NCBI GenBank assembly: GCA_003164275.1
Contig: PLSY01000222.1
Coordinates: 6,140-57,597 of the forward strand
Length of the DNA stretch: 51,458 nt
Source: Acidimicrobiaceae bacterium
GTDB taxonomy: Bacteria > Actinomycetota > Acidimicrobiia > Acidimicrobiales > RAAP-2
Reading direction: 5' to 3'
Part shown: positions 41,057 through 49,076 of the stretch, piece by piece
Layout: every line of letters starts with the position of its first letter
Numbering within the stretch: position 1 is the stretch's first letter
Translations under genes and position numbers: made by a program
The notes under the pieces: generated by a model
Database searches by the model: none
Seen by the model: only the letters and a program-made list of their open reading frames with translations
Told to the model about the DNA's origin: nothing

Positions 41057-42091
41057 GTGATCCGGCCACGCGGCGGAACCACGCGGCGACGCGACGAACA
41101 GGATGCGTCCCTCTCCACAGCCAGGGAGATCGGTCGTCAGCTTCGAGAAGCGAGGGTGGAACGCGGCCTCGACCTCCTTGCCGCCCATGATCGGCTGAGC
41201 CGGCCCATCACCCAACTCGAGGCCCTGGAGAACGGCGACCTCGCCGCCCTGCCGGATCAGGCCCTGGCCCTGTCGACCCTCCGCCGCTATGCCGCCTTCC
41301 TCGGCCTGGACGGCGACGCGCTCGCCCTCAAGATGATCGATGCGTGGTCGAGTGCGGCACGCACCACCGACGGGAGCGCAGAGGCAACACGGGTGACCGC
41401 GGCCGTGACGAGCAGCCCCGACCATCTCCGCTCCTTCACCCAGACCGGACAGGTCCCAAGAGTCGGTGCGCGGTTCAACGCCACAGCCGCCGTTTCAGTG
41501 GTGACGCCGTCCACCGGCCCCCCGACGGGCACCTTCCCCGTCGTGCCCCGCCAAGAGCTGAAGCACTCGAAGCGCGCCGTGGCCAAAGCCCGCCGACGTC
41601 TCCGGGCGCCGACGTTCCTGAAGGCAGTCACCTGGACTGTCGTGGCATTGCTACTCATCGCCGTGGCCGGCTTCGCCATTTATCAGTGGAGTCCCCAGTG
41701 GCTGGTCAGCGTCCACATCCTGAGGGTGACCGGCCACCCGGTGGCAACCACTCCGGGAGGCTCGTCCAACGCACCGGCGGCAGCGGCGGTGAACGAGACC
41801 TCGTCCACCGCCCAGAGCGCCAACCTCGTGGTCAGCGCCAGCAGCTTCGACACCATCATCGCCACATCGGGTCCCTGCTGGATCCAGGTCACCTCGTCGA
41901 CCTCCTCCACCCCGTTGATCGTCGGGGTTCAGCCCGCCGGAAAGACCCTGAGCTTTCCCTCCAAGGGGACCATGACCGTGCAGGTCGGCTCGTCGGCCGT
42001 GGTCGTGGGCATCACCATCAACAGGAAGGGGGTCTACTTGAACAAGCCGACCACGACCCCGTTCACCTACACCTTCTCGGTCAGCTCCTGA
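41057..42091 (+). CDS. RodZ-like helix-turn-helix membrane protein with DUF4115 C-terminus
   Basis: About 344 residues. The N-terminal HTH_25-type domain (REIGRQLREARVERGLDLLAAHDRLSRPITQLEALENGDLAALPDQALALSTLRRYAAFLGLD) matches RodZ cytoplasmic domains, which contact MreB in rod-shaped cells. A basic segment (KRAVAKARRRLRAP) leads to the membrane helix WTVVALLLIAVAGFAIYQW (about 195-215). The extracellular part (SANLVVSASSFDTIIATSGPCWIQVTSS, then LSFPSKGTMTVQVGSSAVVVGITIN) is a DUF4115 domain. The start is GTG 41057 with AGGAGA 6 bases upstream; the frame is open 30 bases further but only with TTG. It stands alone, with a converging ctaG gene. Confidence 0.88.
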   Translation: MIRPRGGTTRRRDEQDASLSTAREIGRQLREARVERGLDLLAAHDRLSRPITQLEALENGDLAALPDQALALSTLRRYAAFLGLDGDALALKMIDAWSSAARTTDGSAEATRVTAAVTSSPDHLRSFTQTGQVPRVGARFNATAAVSVVTPSTGPPTGTFPVVPRQELKHSKRAVAKARRRLRAPTFLKAVTWTVVALLLIAVAGFAIYQWSPQWLVSVHILRVTGHPVATTPGGSSNAPAAAAVNETSSTAQSANLVVSASSFDTIIATSGPCWIQVTSSTSSTPLIVGVQPAGKTLSFPSKGTMTVQVGSSAVVVGITINRKGVYLNKPTTTPFTYTFSVSS

Positions 42092-42164
42092 CCCCTGACC
42101 GGGCTGGGCTGCGCTGGCCCAAGCCCGCGCAGATGGCCACCTGTAGTGGGGCTTGCGCCGGGCC

Positions 42165-43064
42165 TCAGGCCTCGGCCACGGGTACCACCACCGCTTGGCT
42201 CGCCGCCAGCTCGGCGTCCAGCTGGGCGTCGTAGCGGGCGCCTTTGCGCTCCTCTTGACGCACCCACTGGACGAAGACCGGGATCAGGGCGAAGAAGGTG
42301 AAGAGCTCGGCGCCGATCCACAGGATGGCGGCACCGGCATGGGTGCTCGACACCGAGTACATCGAGGCGGCCTGGCGGGTGCTGCTCAGCAGAGCGAGGG
42401 CGAGGAACGACTCGACCGGGATGCCGATCATGAGGTTGGCCATCTTCACCCCGTGGCTCATCTGCCAGTGGGGGATCGGGTCGAGGCCGACGATCGGCCA
42501 CCAGAACAGGGTCGAGGCGAACAAGAAGCCCACATTGATGATGTCCATGAGCCACATGTGGAACATGGCGAAGTTGAGGGCGAAGGTCAAAAAGAAGGCG
42601 AACATCGAGAAGTAGTAGAGGAACCAGACGGGGAGCGGATGGGTGAGCACCTGGAACGGCCTCGAGTTCAACACGCCGAGGAGGCGGACCTTGGCCCCCC
42701 GACTCGAGGTCTGCAGGGCCAGCGTCATCGGCGCACCCATGGCCAAGAGGGGCGGGGCGATGACCATGAGCAACAGGTGCTGGAGGACGTGGGCCTGGAA
42801 GTAGTCCATGGTGAAGGCGGCGACCGGTGACTGCAGGGCAAGGTCGATGGCCACCACTCCGACGATGAACGCCGTGGTCCGCTTCCCGCTCCAGCTCCGA
42901 CCCCGGGCCCGCAGGGCGCGCTCGGCCCGCAGGTACCAGACGATGGCCACGATGCACGCGGCCAAGGCCAGGAGGGCGAACGGTCTGTACCCCCACTGAG
43001 TGAGGACGTTGTGGACATTGAAGGGGACAGGAGTCATCCACGGCATTGCCCGCATCCCATGCAT
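42165..43064 (-). CDS. ctaG: Cytochrome c oxidase assembly protein, CtaG (caa3) family
   Basis: A 299-residue polytopic membrane protein. Its family signatures are YFQAHVLQHLLLMVIAPPLLAMGAPMTLALQ, HPLPVWFLYYFSMFAFFLTF and FWWPIVGLDPIPHWQMSHGVKMANLMIGIP, with conserved His and Pro that may hold copper. About seven hydrophobic helices can be counted. I take the ATG at 43064, with AGGGG 8 bases upstream, over the GTG at 43073, which overlaps that site. CtaG of this type delivers copper for cytochrome c oxidase. It follows the M56/BlaI pair on the same strand, which suggests control of respiration-related copper supply by BlaI. Confidence 0.92.
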   Translation of the reverse strand: MHGMRAMPWMTPVPFNVHNVLTQWGYRPFALLALAACIVAIVWYLRAERALRARGRSWSGKRTTAFIVGVVAIDLALQSPVAAFTMDYFQAHVLQHLLLMVIAPPLLAMGAPMTLALQTSSRGAKVRLLGVLNSRPFQVLTHPLPVWFLYYFSMFAFFLTFALNFAMFHMWLMDIINVGFLFASTLFWWPIVGLDPIPHWQMSHGVKMANLMIGIPVESFLALALLSSTRQAASMYSVSSTHAGAAILWIGAELFTFFALIPVFVQWVRQEERKGARYDAQLDAELAASQAVVVPVAEA

Positions 43065-43143
43065 CACCGGCACCCCTACAGCCTACCGATGACCGGCGCC
43101 GGAGCCACTTCGGGGAGTGGCCCGGGCCCGAGGTGAGCGGTAC

Positions 43144-44049
43144 TCACCATGAGGCCAGGACGTAGGCGGGAAGGGCCACCAGGGCCACGGCGGACACGAC
43201 GGCCAGCGCGGCCACGAGCCGGGAGTCCCGGTGCGGCGCCACGAGCCGCCGCACCCGGGACGAGGTCGGGCCGGTGGCGATGGCGAAGGCACAGGTGGGC
43301 ACAGCCCCTGAGCCGCTCATGTGGATGAGGGCCGAAGCCAGCACGCGGGGACGGTGGGTCCGTGCCGCATAGTCGTCGGCGGCCATCTCCAAGAGGGCGG
43401 CGACCGCACCCGGGGCGCGGCGGACATAGGGCATCCACTCGAGCATCTCGATCATCGACGCGAAGGGCAAGAGCACCAGGTCGTGTCGCTCATGGACATG
43501 CCCGCGCTCGTGGGCGAGCACCGCGGCCAGCTCCGAGTCGTCCAAAAGGCTGAGCGTGCCGGCGCTGACCACGATGCGGGAGCGCACCCCGGGCAAGCAG
43601 TAGGCGGCGGCCCGGGGGTCGTCGAGGAGCACGGCGCCGGGGGCCAGCTCGGTTCGCCGGGCGACCAGGTCGAGCAGGATCCGGTGGTGCCGGCGGGAGG
43701 CCACGGTGCGCACAGCCGTGAGCACCATTCCGACCACAAGGACAGCGACCACAGTGGCCGCCAGCGTCAGCCCGAAGGCCTCGTCCATGCCGACAACGGC
43801 GAGTGGACGACCTCGAGTCGCCCCTTCCAACAGCTGGACTGTGTCGGGAATCAGGCCCCAGTGGAGGGGCGAGACGGCGAGCGCCAGCCCCGCCCCGACG
43901 GCGGCGAGGGCTCCGGCCATGCCGACGGCCTGCCACAATGCGATGGCGGCCCGCGGGGCGCGCACGGGCCATGCGGCCCGCTCCAGCCAGATCCCGGCCG
44001 GCCCGAAGGCGACGGCAGCCATGATGGCGAGGCCCAAGCAGATTCTCAC
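43144..44049 (-). CDS. M56 family (BlaR1-like) membrane metallopeptidase
   Basis: A 301-residue protein with N-terminal membrane helices (about residues 1-120), then the zinc-protease core: AVLAHERGHVHERHDLVLLPF with the H-E-x-x-H zinc motif (H-E-R-G-H) and EMAADDYAART, where Glu is the third ligand. The C-terminus ends in another helix (RLVAALAVVSAVALVALPAYVLA). The penicillin-binding sensor of true BlaR1 is absent, so it is the short form found in mycobacteria (Rv1845c type) rather than a beta-lactam sensor. Start GTG at 44049 overlaps the BlaI stop as GTGA. It probably inactivates BlaI or a membrane partner. Confidence 0.93.
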   Translation of the reverse strand: MRICLGLAIMAAVAFGPAGIWLERAAWPVRAPRAAIALWQAVGMAGALAAVGAGLALAVSPLHWGLIPDTVQLLEGATRGRPLAVVGMDEAFGLTLAATVVAVLVVGMVLTAVRTVASRRHHRILLDLVARRTELAPGAVLLDDPRAAAYCLPGVRSRIVVSAGTLSLLDDSELAAVLAHERGHVHERHDLVLLPFASMIEMLEWMPYVRRAPGAVAALLEMAADDYAARTHRPRVLASALIHMSGSGAVPTCAFAIATGPTSSRVRRLVAPHRDSRLVAALAVVSAVALVALPAYVLASW

Positions 44050-44414
44050 CGCCGACCCTCGTTCGCCGTGGGCTCCTCACCCAGGATCTGGCGGAGGAGC
44101 ACAGCCTCATCCTCGGTGACGTTCTCGGCGAAGTGGACGAGCACGGCGCTCGGATTGGGGGTGGCGGCGAGCGCCTCACGCATCAAGGTGGCCGCGTAGG
44201 CCTCCCTCGTCCCCGAGGCCGAATAGCGATGGGCCCGGCCGGCCCGGTCCCTTCCGACGAGTCCCTTGTGCTCCAGGCGATCGAGCACGGTCAGAACGGT
44301 CGTGTAGGCGTGGTCGGGGAAGTGTGCGGCCACCTCACGCACCGTCATCTCGGTGTCCGGCGAGGCCCAGAGGACCCCGATCACCTGCTGCTCGAGCTCG
44401 CCAAGTCGCACCAT
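44046..44414 (-). CDS. blaI: BlaI/MecI-family transcriptional repressor
   Basis: A 122-residue penicillinase-repressor-type winged helix: MVRLGELEQQVIGVLWASPDTEMTVREVAAHF, HAYTTVLTVLDRLEHKGLVGRDRAGRAHRYSA with recognition helix and wing, and a C-terminal dimer helix VHFAENVTEDEAVLLRQILGE. The start ATG at 44414 has AGAGGA 5 bases upstream. It forms a four-base overlap with the M56 gene. A palindrome that fits the BlaI/MecI consensus lies about 45 bases upstream. No beta-lactamase gene is near, so the regulon probably includes the operon itself with ctaG. Confidence 0.95.
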   Translation of the reverse strand: MVRLGELEQQVIGVLWASPDTEMTVREVAAHFPDHAYTTVLTVLDRLEHKGLVGRDRAGRAHRYSASGTREAYAATLMREALAATPNPSAVLVHFAENVTEDEAVLLRQILGEEPTANEGRR

Positions 44415-44456
44415 CGTCGTCCTCTGTCAGCCTTTCGGGACCGTTGCCCTCCGATC

Positions 44457-44471
44457 ACTACGCAACGTAGT
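44457..44471. promoter_or_regulatory. BlaI-type operator palindrome
   Basis: ACTACG (44457-44462) and CGTAGT (44466-44471) form a perfect 6-bp inverted repeat with CAA spacer. It contains the TAC...GTA core known for MecI/BlaI operators. It lies in front of blaI, as expected for autorepression, in the gap shared with the carbonic anhydrase 3' end. Confidence 0.78.
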
Positions 44472-44500
44472 AGACGACCGGACGCCGATCCATTCCGGAG

Positions 44501-44998
44501 TTAGTTCGCCCCTATCACCTGGGCGATGGCACCGGTGTCGACGCTGTAGCGCCAGCCCTCGATGGGAACGCAGGACGGGATGAGGTCGCACTCCCGACAC
44601 CTTGCGACGTCCGCTGCCAACGCCGCGTCGGGGTCGGGCATGGCCAAGAACTCCCACGTTGACGCCTCCTCGGCATGGTCGACGGACAGTTCCGCCCGGA
44701 TTTCCTCGTCGCTGCGGAAGGCCATAGCGCACTTGGTGTGCTGCATGATGGCGATCCTCTCCACCCCGAGGAAGGCGGTGGCGAGGACGAGCGAGCGCAA
44801 GACGTCCTGGGTCACTCGGCCCCCGGCGTTCCGAAGGATTTTGGCGTCTCCGGGCACCAGGCCGAGCATGGCCAAGGGCTCGATGCGACTGTCCATGCAA
44901 GTGACCAGAGCAAGATGCTTGGCGGCCGGAGCGGGGATGCCGGCCAGAGAGAACTGGGCGGCATACCGGTAGTTCTCCCGGAGGAGGTCGTCGAACAT
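44501..44998 (-). CDS. Beta-carbonic anhydrase
   Basis: A 165-residue short beta-class enzyme. The zinc ligands are in LVTCMDSRIE (C-x-D-x-R dyad) and MQHTKCAMA (H-x-x-C), with RNAGGRVTQDVLRSL between, where the substrate pocket lies. Size and motif spacing match the mycobacterial Rv1284 type. It hydrates CO2 in the cytoplasm. The start is the ATG at 44998. The frame is open much further upstream, but that part runs over the divergent gene and is a shadow. Divergent from the nitronate monooxygenase gene with 39 bases between starts. Confidence 0.94.
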   Translation of the reverse strand: MFDDLLRENYRYAAQFSLAGIPAPAAKHLALVTCMDSRIEPLAMLGLVPGDAKILRNAGGRVTQDVLRSLVLATAFLGVERIAIMQHTKCAMAFRSDEEIRAELSVDHAEEASTWEFLAMPDPDAALAADVARCRECDLIPSCVPIEGWRYSVDTGAIAQVIGAN

Positions 44999-45037
44999 GG
45001 CAAAATTATCGCAGAGCGATGAGGCAAAGGAGACATC

Positions 45038-46093
45038 GTGGAGCTCTTGAGCCTGCCTGTGCGCTGGCCCATCATCTGCGCCCCCATGGCTGGTGGTCCG
45101 TCGACGCCCGCCCTGTGCGCCGCCGTCAGCAATGCCGGCGGCCTCGGTTTCCTGGCCGCCGGCTACAAGTCGGCCCAGTCCGTAGTGGATGAGGTGACTG
45201 CCGTCCGGACGCTGACCGGGGCGCCATTCGGTGTGAATGTCTTCGTCCCCGGTCAGCCGGCCGTCGACGACGGGGCCGTCAACGACTATCTCGCCACCTT
45301 GAAGGACGAGGCCGACCGCTTCGGCGTGCCCCTTGCCGCCCGCTGGGACGACGATGCCTGGTCTGACAAGCTCGAGGCCCTCGGCGGCCTGGGCGTGCCC
45401 ATGGTCAGCTTCACCTTCGGCTGCCCAAGTGCAGCTGTGGTAAAGCGCCTGCACCGGGCCGGGTCGGTTGTCGTCGTCTCGGTCACCACTCCCGAGGAGG
45501 CGGTTCTTGCCAGATCGGCCGGGGCGGACGCCCTCGGCGCCCAGGGCATTGAAGCCGGGGGTCACCAGGCCACCTTCAGCGACGACGTGCCCCTCAAGTC
45601 GGGACTCCGCCTGTCCCAGCTGTTGCCGGCGCTCAAACGCCAGGTCGACCTTCCGGTCATAGCCGCCGGTGGCCTGATGGGCGGGGCGGATGTCGCTCGG
45701 GTCATCGCCTCGGGGGCGGCGGCCGCCCAGCTCGGCACGGCCTTCCTGCGCACCCCCGAGTCAGGTGCCAACGACATCTACAAGTCCGCACTGGCCGACC
45801 CCGCCTACGACGGGACGACCATCACCCGTGCGTTCAGCGGCCGACGGGCGAGGGGTCTGGTCAACCGGTTTATCCAGGCCCACCCCGACGCCCCGGCGTC
45901 GACCTACCCCGAGGTCAACAACGCCACCCGCGCCCTCCGGGCCGAGGCCGCTCGCCGCGGCGACCCCCAGTCCATCAATCTGTGGGCCGGTGAGGGCTAC
46001 ACCTTCGCCGCCGACCAACCGGCCGCACAGATCGTGGCCAGGATCGGCGCCGAGTACGAGGCCGCCGCCAGCGCCCGCTCGCGACGCGGCTAG
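45038..46093 (+). CDS. Nitronate monooxygenase (2-nitropropane dioxygenase family)
   Basis: A 351-residue FMN-dependent TIM-barrel enzyme. Features are PIICAPMAGGPSTPALCAAVSNAGGLGFL (first strand and FMN phosphate turn), FGVNVFVP, VSFTFGCPS, GAQGIEAGGHQATF with the catalytic His, IAAGGLMGGADVARVIASGA and AAAAQLGTAFLRTPES. The class oxidises alkyl nitronates such as propionate 3-nitronate; some members reduce quinones. The start is the GTG at 45038 with AAGGAG 7 bases upstream. It is divergent from the carbonic anhydrase, and a MarR gene follows after about 100 bases. Confidence 0.94.
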   Translation: MELLSLPVRWPIICAPMAGGPSTPALCAAVSNAGGLGFLAAGYKSAQSVVDEVTAVRTLTGAPFGVNVFVPGQPAVDDGAVNDYLATLKDEADRFGVPLAARWDDDAWSDKLEALGGLGVPMVSFTFGCPSAAVVKRLHRAGSVVVVSVTTPEEAVLARSAGADALGAQGIEAGGHQATFSDDVPLKSGLRLSQLLPALKRQVDLPVIAAGGLMGGADVARVIASGAAAAQLGTAFLRTPESGANDIYKSALADPAYDGTTITRAFSGRRARGLVNRFIQAHPDAPASTYPEVNNATRALRAEAARRGDPQSINLWAGEGYTFAADQPAAQIVARIGAEYEAAASARSRRG

Positions 46094-46192
46094 CCAAGAT
46101 CATCTCTCGTCACGACGAAGCGCTCGGCGATCTCTGCGCCACCCATCACGCATCGAAGGGTCTCTTAGCATTGAGGAAAGTACGCTGCGGAT

Positions 46193-46714
46193 GTGGCCGC
46201 AGATGAATCCCCCGACGAGATCGACCGGGTCGTCGAGTTCTGGCGCACGGAGAACCCCGAACTCGACGTGGTGCTGAAGGGGCTGGCCATGCGGATCCGG
46301 CGGGCCGCCCAGCACCTCGAGCGGGCAATGCGCCAGAACCTGGCGGCGAGTGGAGTCGACGAGTTCTGGGAGATAGAGGTGCTTCTGTCGCTCAAGCGGG
46401 CACCAGGCAACTGTCGGCGGGCCGGTGAACTGCTGCGAGAGGCCCAGGTGACCTCGGGGGCCATCACCAACCGCATCGACCGCCTCGAGCAGCGCGGGTG
46501 GGTGCGGCGAGACACCGACCCCGCCGATCGCCGGCAGGTCGTGGTCAGTCTCACGCCCGAAGGGCTCGTCCAGGCCGCCCACGTCATTGCCACCAAGAAC
46601 GAGACGGAGCGTCGGGTGTTCTCGGGCGTCGACCGCTCCAGGTTGGAGGAGCTGAACGACCAGCTCCGAAGCCTCGTCACTTCGATGGAGGCGAACGAGC
46701 AGCGCCTCAGCTGA
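46193..46714 (+). CDS. MarR-family transcriptional regulator
   Basis: A 173-residue MarR protein: helical N-terminus, then WEIEVLLSLKRAPGNCRRAGELLREAQVTSGAITNRIDRLEQRGWVRRDTDPADRRQVVVSLT with recognition helix and the D-x-x-D-R-R wing, and C-terminal dimer helices. The start is taken as GTG 46193; the ATG two bases before is in another frame. Weak ribosome site. Its target may be the preceding nitronate monooxygenase gene, on the same strand, or its own promoter. No clear palindrome is visible upstream. It ends 3 bases from the end of the pseudogene on the opposite strand. Confidence 0.9.
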   Translation: MAADESPDEIDRVVEFWRTENPELDVVLKGLAMRIRRAAQHLERAMRQNLAASGVDEFWEIEVLLSLKRAPGNCRRAGELLREAQVTSGAITNRIDRLEQRGWVRRDTDPADRRQVVVSLTPEGLVQAAHVIATKNETERRVFSGVDRSRLEELNDQLRSLVTSMEANEQRLS

Positions 46715-46717
46715 CCA

Positions 46718-47096
46718 CTATGGCTGGGACCCCCCGGCGATCTCGCCGAAGAGAGACTCCGCCTGATGCCGAAGGGCGTCGACCGCGACGGCACCATCTC
46801 TGCCGAGAAGCTCACGGTGATCTTCGCAAGAGAGGACCCAGAACACGTAAGCAAGCCGCAGGGCGGCCACGGCGGCTGCGCCGTGTTCAAGTCCGAACTT
46901 GGCCTCCAGTGCCTCTCGCCGGCGCCACTTCCCGATGGTCGAGGATCTGCCGCTCCCGCCCGAGCAACTCGGGGCTGGCGCGCACCATTCGAGCGAAGTC
47001 GTCGGCCACACCCTCCCTACCCGCAGCACCTCTGACACCGGGAGCTGGGAGTTGTGACCACCCTGATCTCCCCGATGGACATTCGGTAATCCACAA
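46718..47096 (-). pseudogene. C-terminal remnant of a TetR-family regulator, frameshifted
   Basis: Two frames give one coherent helical domain. The first (47096 to about 46935) ends in VADDFARMVRASPELLGRERQILDHREVAPA. The second continues EALEAKFGLEHGAAAVAALRLAYVFWVLSCEDHRELLGRDGAVAVDALRHQAESLFGEIAG. One extra base at about 46933-46937 explains the shift. The joined sequence resembles the ligand-binding half of a TetR protein. No helix-turn-helix is found upstream, so the 5' part has been lost. It lies tail to tail with the MarR gene. Confidence 0.7.
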
Positions 47097-47161
47097 GAGG
47101 AGTGACTCCGTATATCAGGGGTGACCGCGTCACCGACGGCTATCTGTCCAAGGAGGAGTCC

Positions 47162-47272
47162 ATGAGCGAACCCGATCCCACGACTGTTCCCGAATCTGGG
47201 GCGTCCTTCGTGTGTTCTCCCGGGCGACGCTCCCCCTCCCACGGTCCCGCCAGATGGGAGACCTGGCGGTGA
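47162..47272 (+). CDS. Small ORF with a strong ribosome site, possible leader peptide
   Basis: ATG at 47162 is preceded by AAGGAGGAGTCC, the best ribosome site in the neighbourhood. The frame encodes 36 residues (MSEPDPTTVPESGASFVCSP...) and stops at 47270-47272, 8 bases before the ATG of the next gene. It may be a leader peptide coupled to that gene, or the N-terminus of the same protein after a frameshift. No family can be named. Confidence 0.4.
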   Translation: MSEPDPTTVPESGASFVCSPGRRSPSHGPARWETWR

Positions 47273-47280
47273 GCGGTTGC

Positions 47281-47616
47281 ATGCACTCCCCGCCTCCTTC
47301 GGATGCCGACCGTTCCCTTCCCGCTGACTCGATCTTCCTCGGCATCAGTCCCGATCGGGGAACCGCAATCATCTTCACCGACGAGGCGCTGGATGGCTCT
47401 GAGCTAGAGATCCGGCGGGCAGGCGGTCCGTGGGCGGGTATCCGAGCAGGGGTCGAGCGGCACCACGTGAAAGAAGTGGTGTGCTTCGCTGCCGTGTTTC
47501 CCGGTCTGGCTGTCGGTGACTACCAGGTGCGGGTCGGGGGCTTCCACTTCGGGGACCAGGTCCACTTGCCGATCGACGGCGGCCAGGTCACCGAGATCAC
47601 GTGGCCGGGATCCTGA
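47281..47616 (+). CDS. Small conserved protein of unknown function
   Basis: About 111 residues. The recognisable part is LGISPDRGTAIIFTDEALDGSELEIRRAGGPW, then RHHVKEVVCFAAVFPGLAVGDYQVRVGGFHFGD: a short beta-rich domain with a pattern I associate with actinobacterial proteins of unknown role. No signal or membrane segment. I chose ATG 47281, next to the stop of the small upstream ORF; in-frame alternatives are ATG 47254 and GTG 47212. It converges on the PH-domain gene. Confidence 0.6.
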   Translation: MHSPPPSDADRSLPADSIFLGISPDRGTAIIFTDEALDGSELEIRRAGGPWAGIRAGVERHHVKEVVCFAAVFPGLAVGDYQVRVGGFHFGDQVHLPIDGGQVTEITWPGS

Positions 47617-47639
47617 TCCGGCGGACCGCGTCTCGCCGG

Positions 47640-49076
47640 TCACCCAGGTAGCGGCGAGGTCGGATCCCATCGGGACAGTCGGGCCATCCGGGCCCGGTCG
47701 ATCTGACGGTCGAGGAGGGCCCGCGCCTCTCCAGCTTCCCGGTTGGCGGCACGGGTCTTGACCGGTCCACGGGTCGAGTCGAGATGCACGGAGGCGAGCC
47801 CCAGGACCCGTTGCACCGGGCCCGAGGTCACCCGCACACTCTGGGTCCGTTCGTGAGGGACGACATCGATGGTGCGCGACAAGATCCCGTGTCTGGCCAC
47901 GAAGACGTGCTCGTCCGAACCGACCAGCTGGCCGCGCCACCAAAGTGGTGCCCGCAGTGCGGCCCTCCGAGGCGGCCGCTCGACCGGGATGGCCTCGATG
48001 TCGACTCCGCCGAGCAGCCACCCGACCAATGCCTGTGCGTAGGCGCGGTCGGTCACCGGCAGCAGCATCGTCGACTTGGCATTCGAGCTGCCGACGTAGC
48101 CGGCCACGTTCATGCGCACCTGCGCCCACCCCAACAGACGCCAGGACGCCGGTTGATGGATGAGAATGGCCTGGATACGGCCCGGGGGTACTGTCTGGCG
48201 ACTGGTGGAGAGGAGCCCGTGGCGGATGCGTATGCCATCGGGGGACTCGGTGATGGTGAAGTCCCACAAGGTGCTCACCCGGCGCCACACCGCGTGGAGG
48301 ATCAGGACACCGAACCAGACGAAGAGCAGCACGCCCACTCCGGACGTCGCCTTGTGATCGTTCTGCTCGCCCACCACGGTGAGGACCGGGCCGAGGGCCA
48401 GAAAGATGAGACGCCACGAGACCATTTCCAAGAGCACAGCCCTGACCAGCAACCCGTGCGGCACAGCGACAACGGGACGCTCAGGGGCCTCTGCGGCGTC
48501 CTCGCCACTCCCCTGGGAGCGAGCAAGAAGGAGGGCACGCAAGCGCTGAGCCACCGGCAGTGCCAAGAATCGGAGCCGGACAGCCGACTTCTCCGTTCCT
48601 GCCGTCGTCACTTTGATCTCGGCCAGTCCGAAGATGCGGGCGGAGAACGGTTGGAGGACGTCCACACTCTGGACGCGGTTGAGCCGCACCCGCTTTGACC
48701 GCTTCTGCACGAGACCCGAATCGATGCGTAGCTCGCCGCCGAGTACGTGGTATCTGGTTACCGCCACGGTGATGAGCCCACGGATGACAACCAGTGCGGC
48801 GAGGACCCCGTAGATGACCAGGAGGCCCACGTTCGGTCCGCTGCTTCCATCGCCGGCTTTCTGGCCGCCCAAGCTGAACAGTGTGACGACGACCAGCAGC
48901 CCGAGGATCCTGCCACCGAGCGCTATCGGTGTAAGCGGGTGGAGACGGAAGGTCTCTTCGTCCGGACGGATCCGGGCCTCCCCGCCAGCGTCGCCCGGAG
49001 GGGAGGCCGACCCCTCGGCCTCCGGGGACTCAGAGGCCACTGGCGTGGGCCTCGCCCAACTGGGTGAGGCGATCAC
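47640..49076 (-). CDS. PH-domain membrane protein, YdbT-like
   Basis: About 478 residues with repeated bacterial PH (bPH2, YdbS/YdbT) domains and membrane pairs. Helices include PIALGGRILGLLVVVTLFSLG, VGLLVIYGVLAALVVIRGLI and SGVGVLLFVWFGVLILHAVW. The bPH2 repeats can be seen at YHVLGGELRIDSGLVQKRSKRVRLNRVQSVDVLQ, FTITESPDGIRIRHGLLSTSRQTVPPGRIQAILIHQP and VFVARHGILSRTIDVVPHERTQSVRVTSGP. The pair YdbS/YdbT occurs in many Gram-positive bacteria without a settled function. I use GTG 49076 (GGAG 4 bases upstream); GTG 49040, overlapping the previous stop, is equally possible. Co-transcribed with the short PH protein. Confidence 0.88.
   Translation of the reverse strand: MIASPSWARPTPVASESPEAEGSASPPGDAGGEARIRPDEETFRLHPLTPIALGGRILGLLVVVTLFSLGGQKAGDGSSGPNVGLLVIYGVLAALVVIRGLITVAVTRYHVLGGELRIDSGLVQKRSKRVRLNRVQSVDVLQPFSARIFGLAEIKVTTAGTEKSAVRLRFLALPVAQRLRALLLARSQGSGEDAAEAPERPVVAVPHGLLVRAVLLEMVSWRLIFLALGPVLTVVGEQNDHKATSGVGVLLFVWFGVLILHAVWRRVSTLWDFTITESPDGIRIRHGLLSTSRQTVPPGRIQAILIHQPASWRLLGWAQVRMNVAGYVGSSNAKSTMLLPVTDRAYAQALVGWLLGGVDIEAIPVERPPRRAALRAPLWWRGQLVGSDEHVFVARHGILSRTIDVVPHERTQSVRVTSGPVQRVLGLASVHLDSTRGPVKTRAANREAGEARALLDRQIDRARMARLSRWDPTSPLPG

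Noticed and set aside
43144..44414. Beta-lactam resistance sensor BlaR1/BlaI system
   Set aside because: The protease lacks the C-terminal penicillin-binding domain and no beta-lactamase gene is near; the respiratory link is more likely.
45010..45565. N-terminal extension of the carbonic anhydrase frame
   Set aside because: It is antisense to the nitronate monooxygenase gene and would give a non-family N-terminus; ATG 44998 fits the family length.
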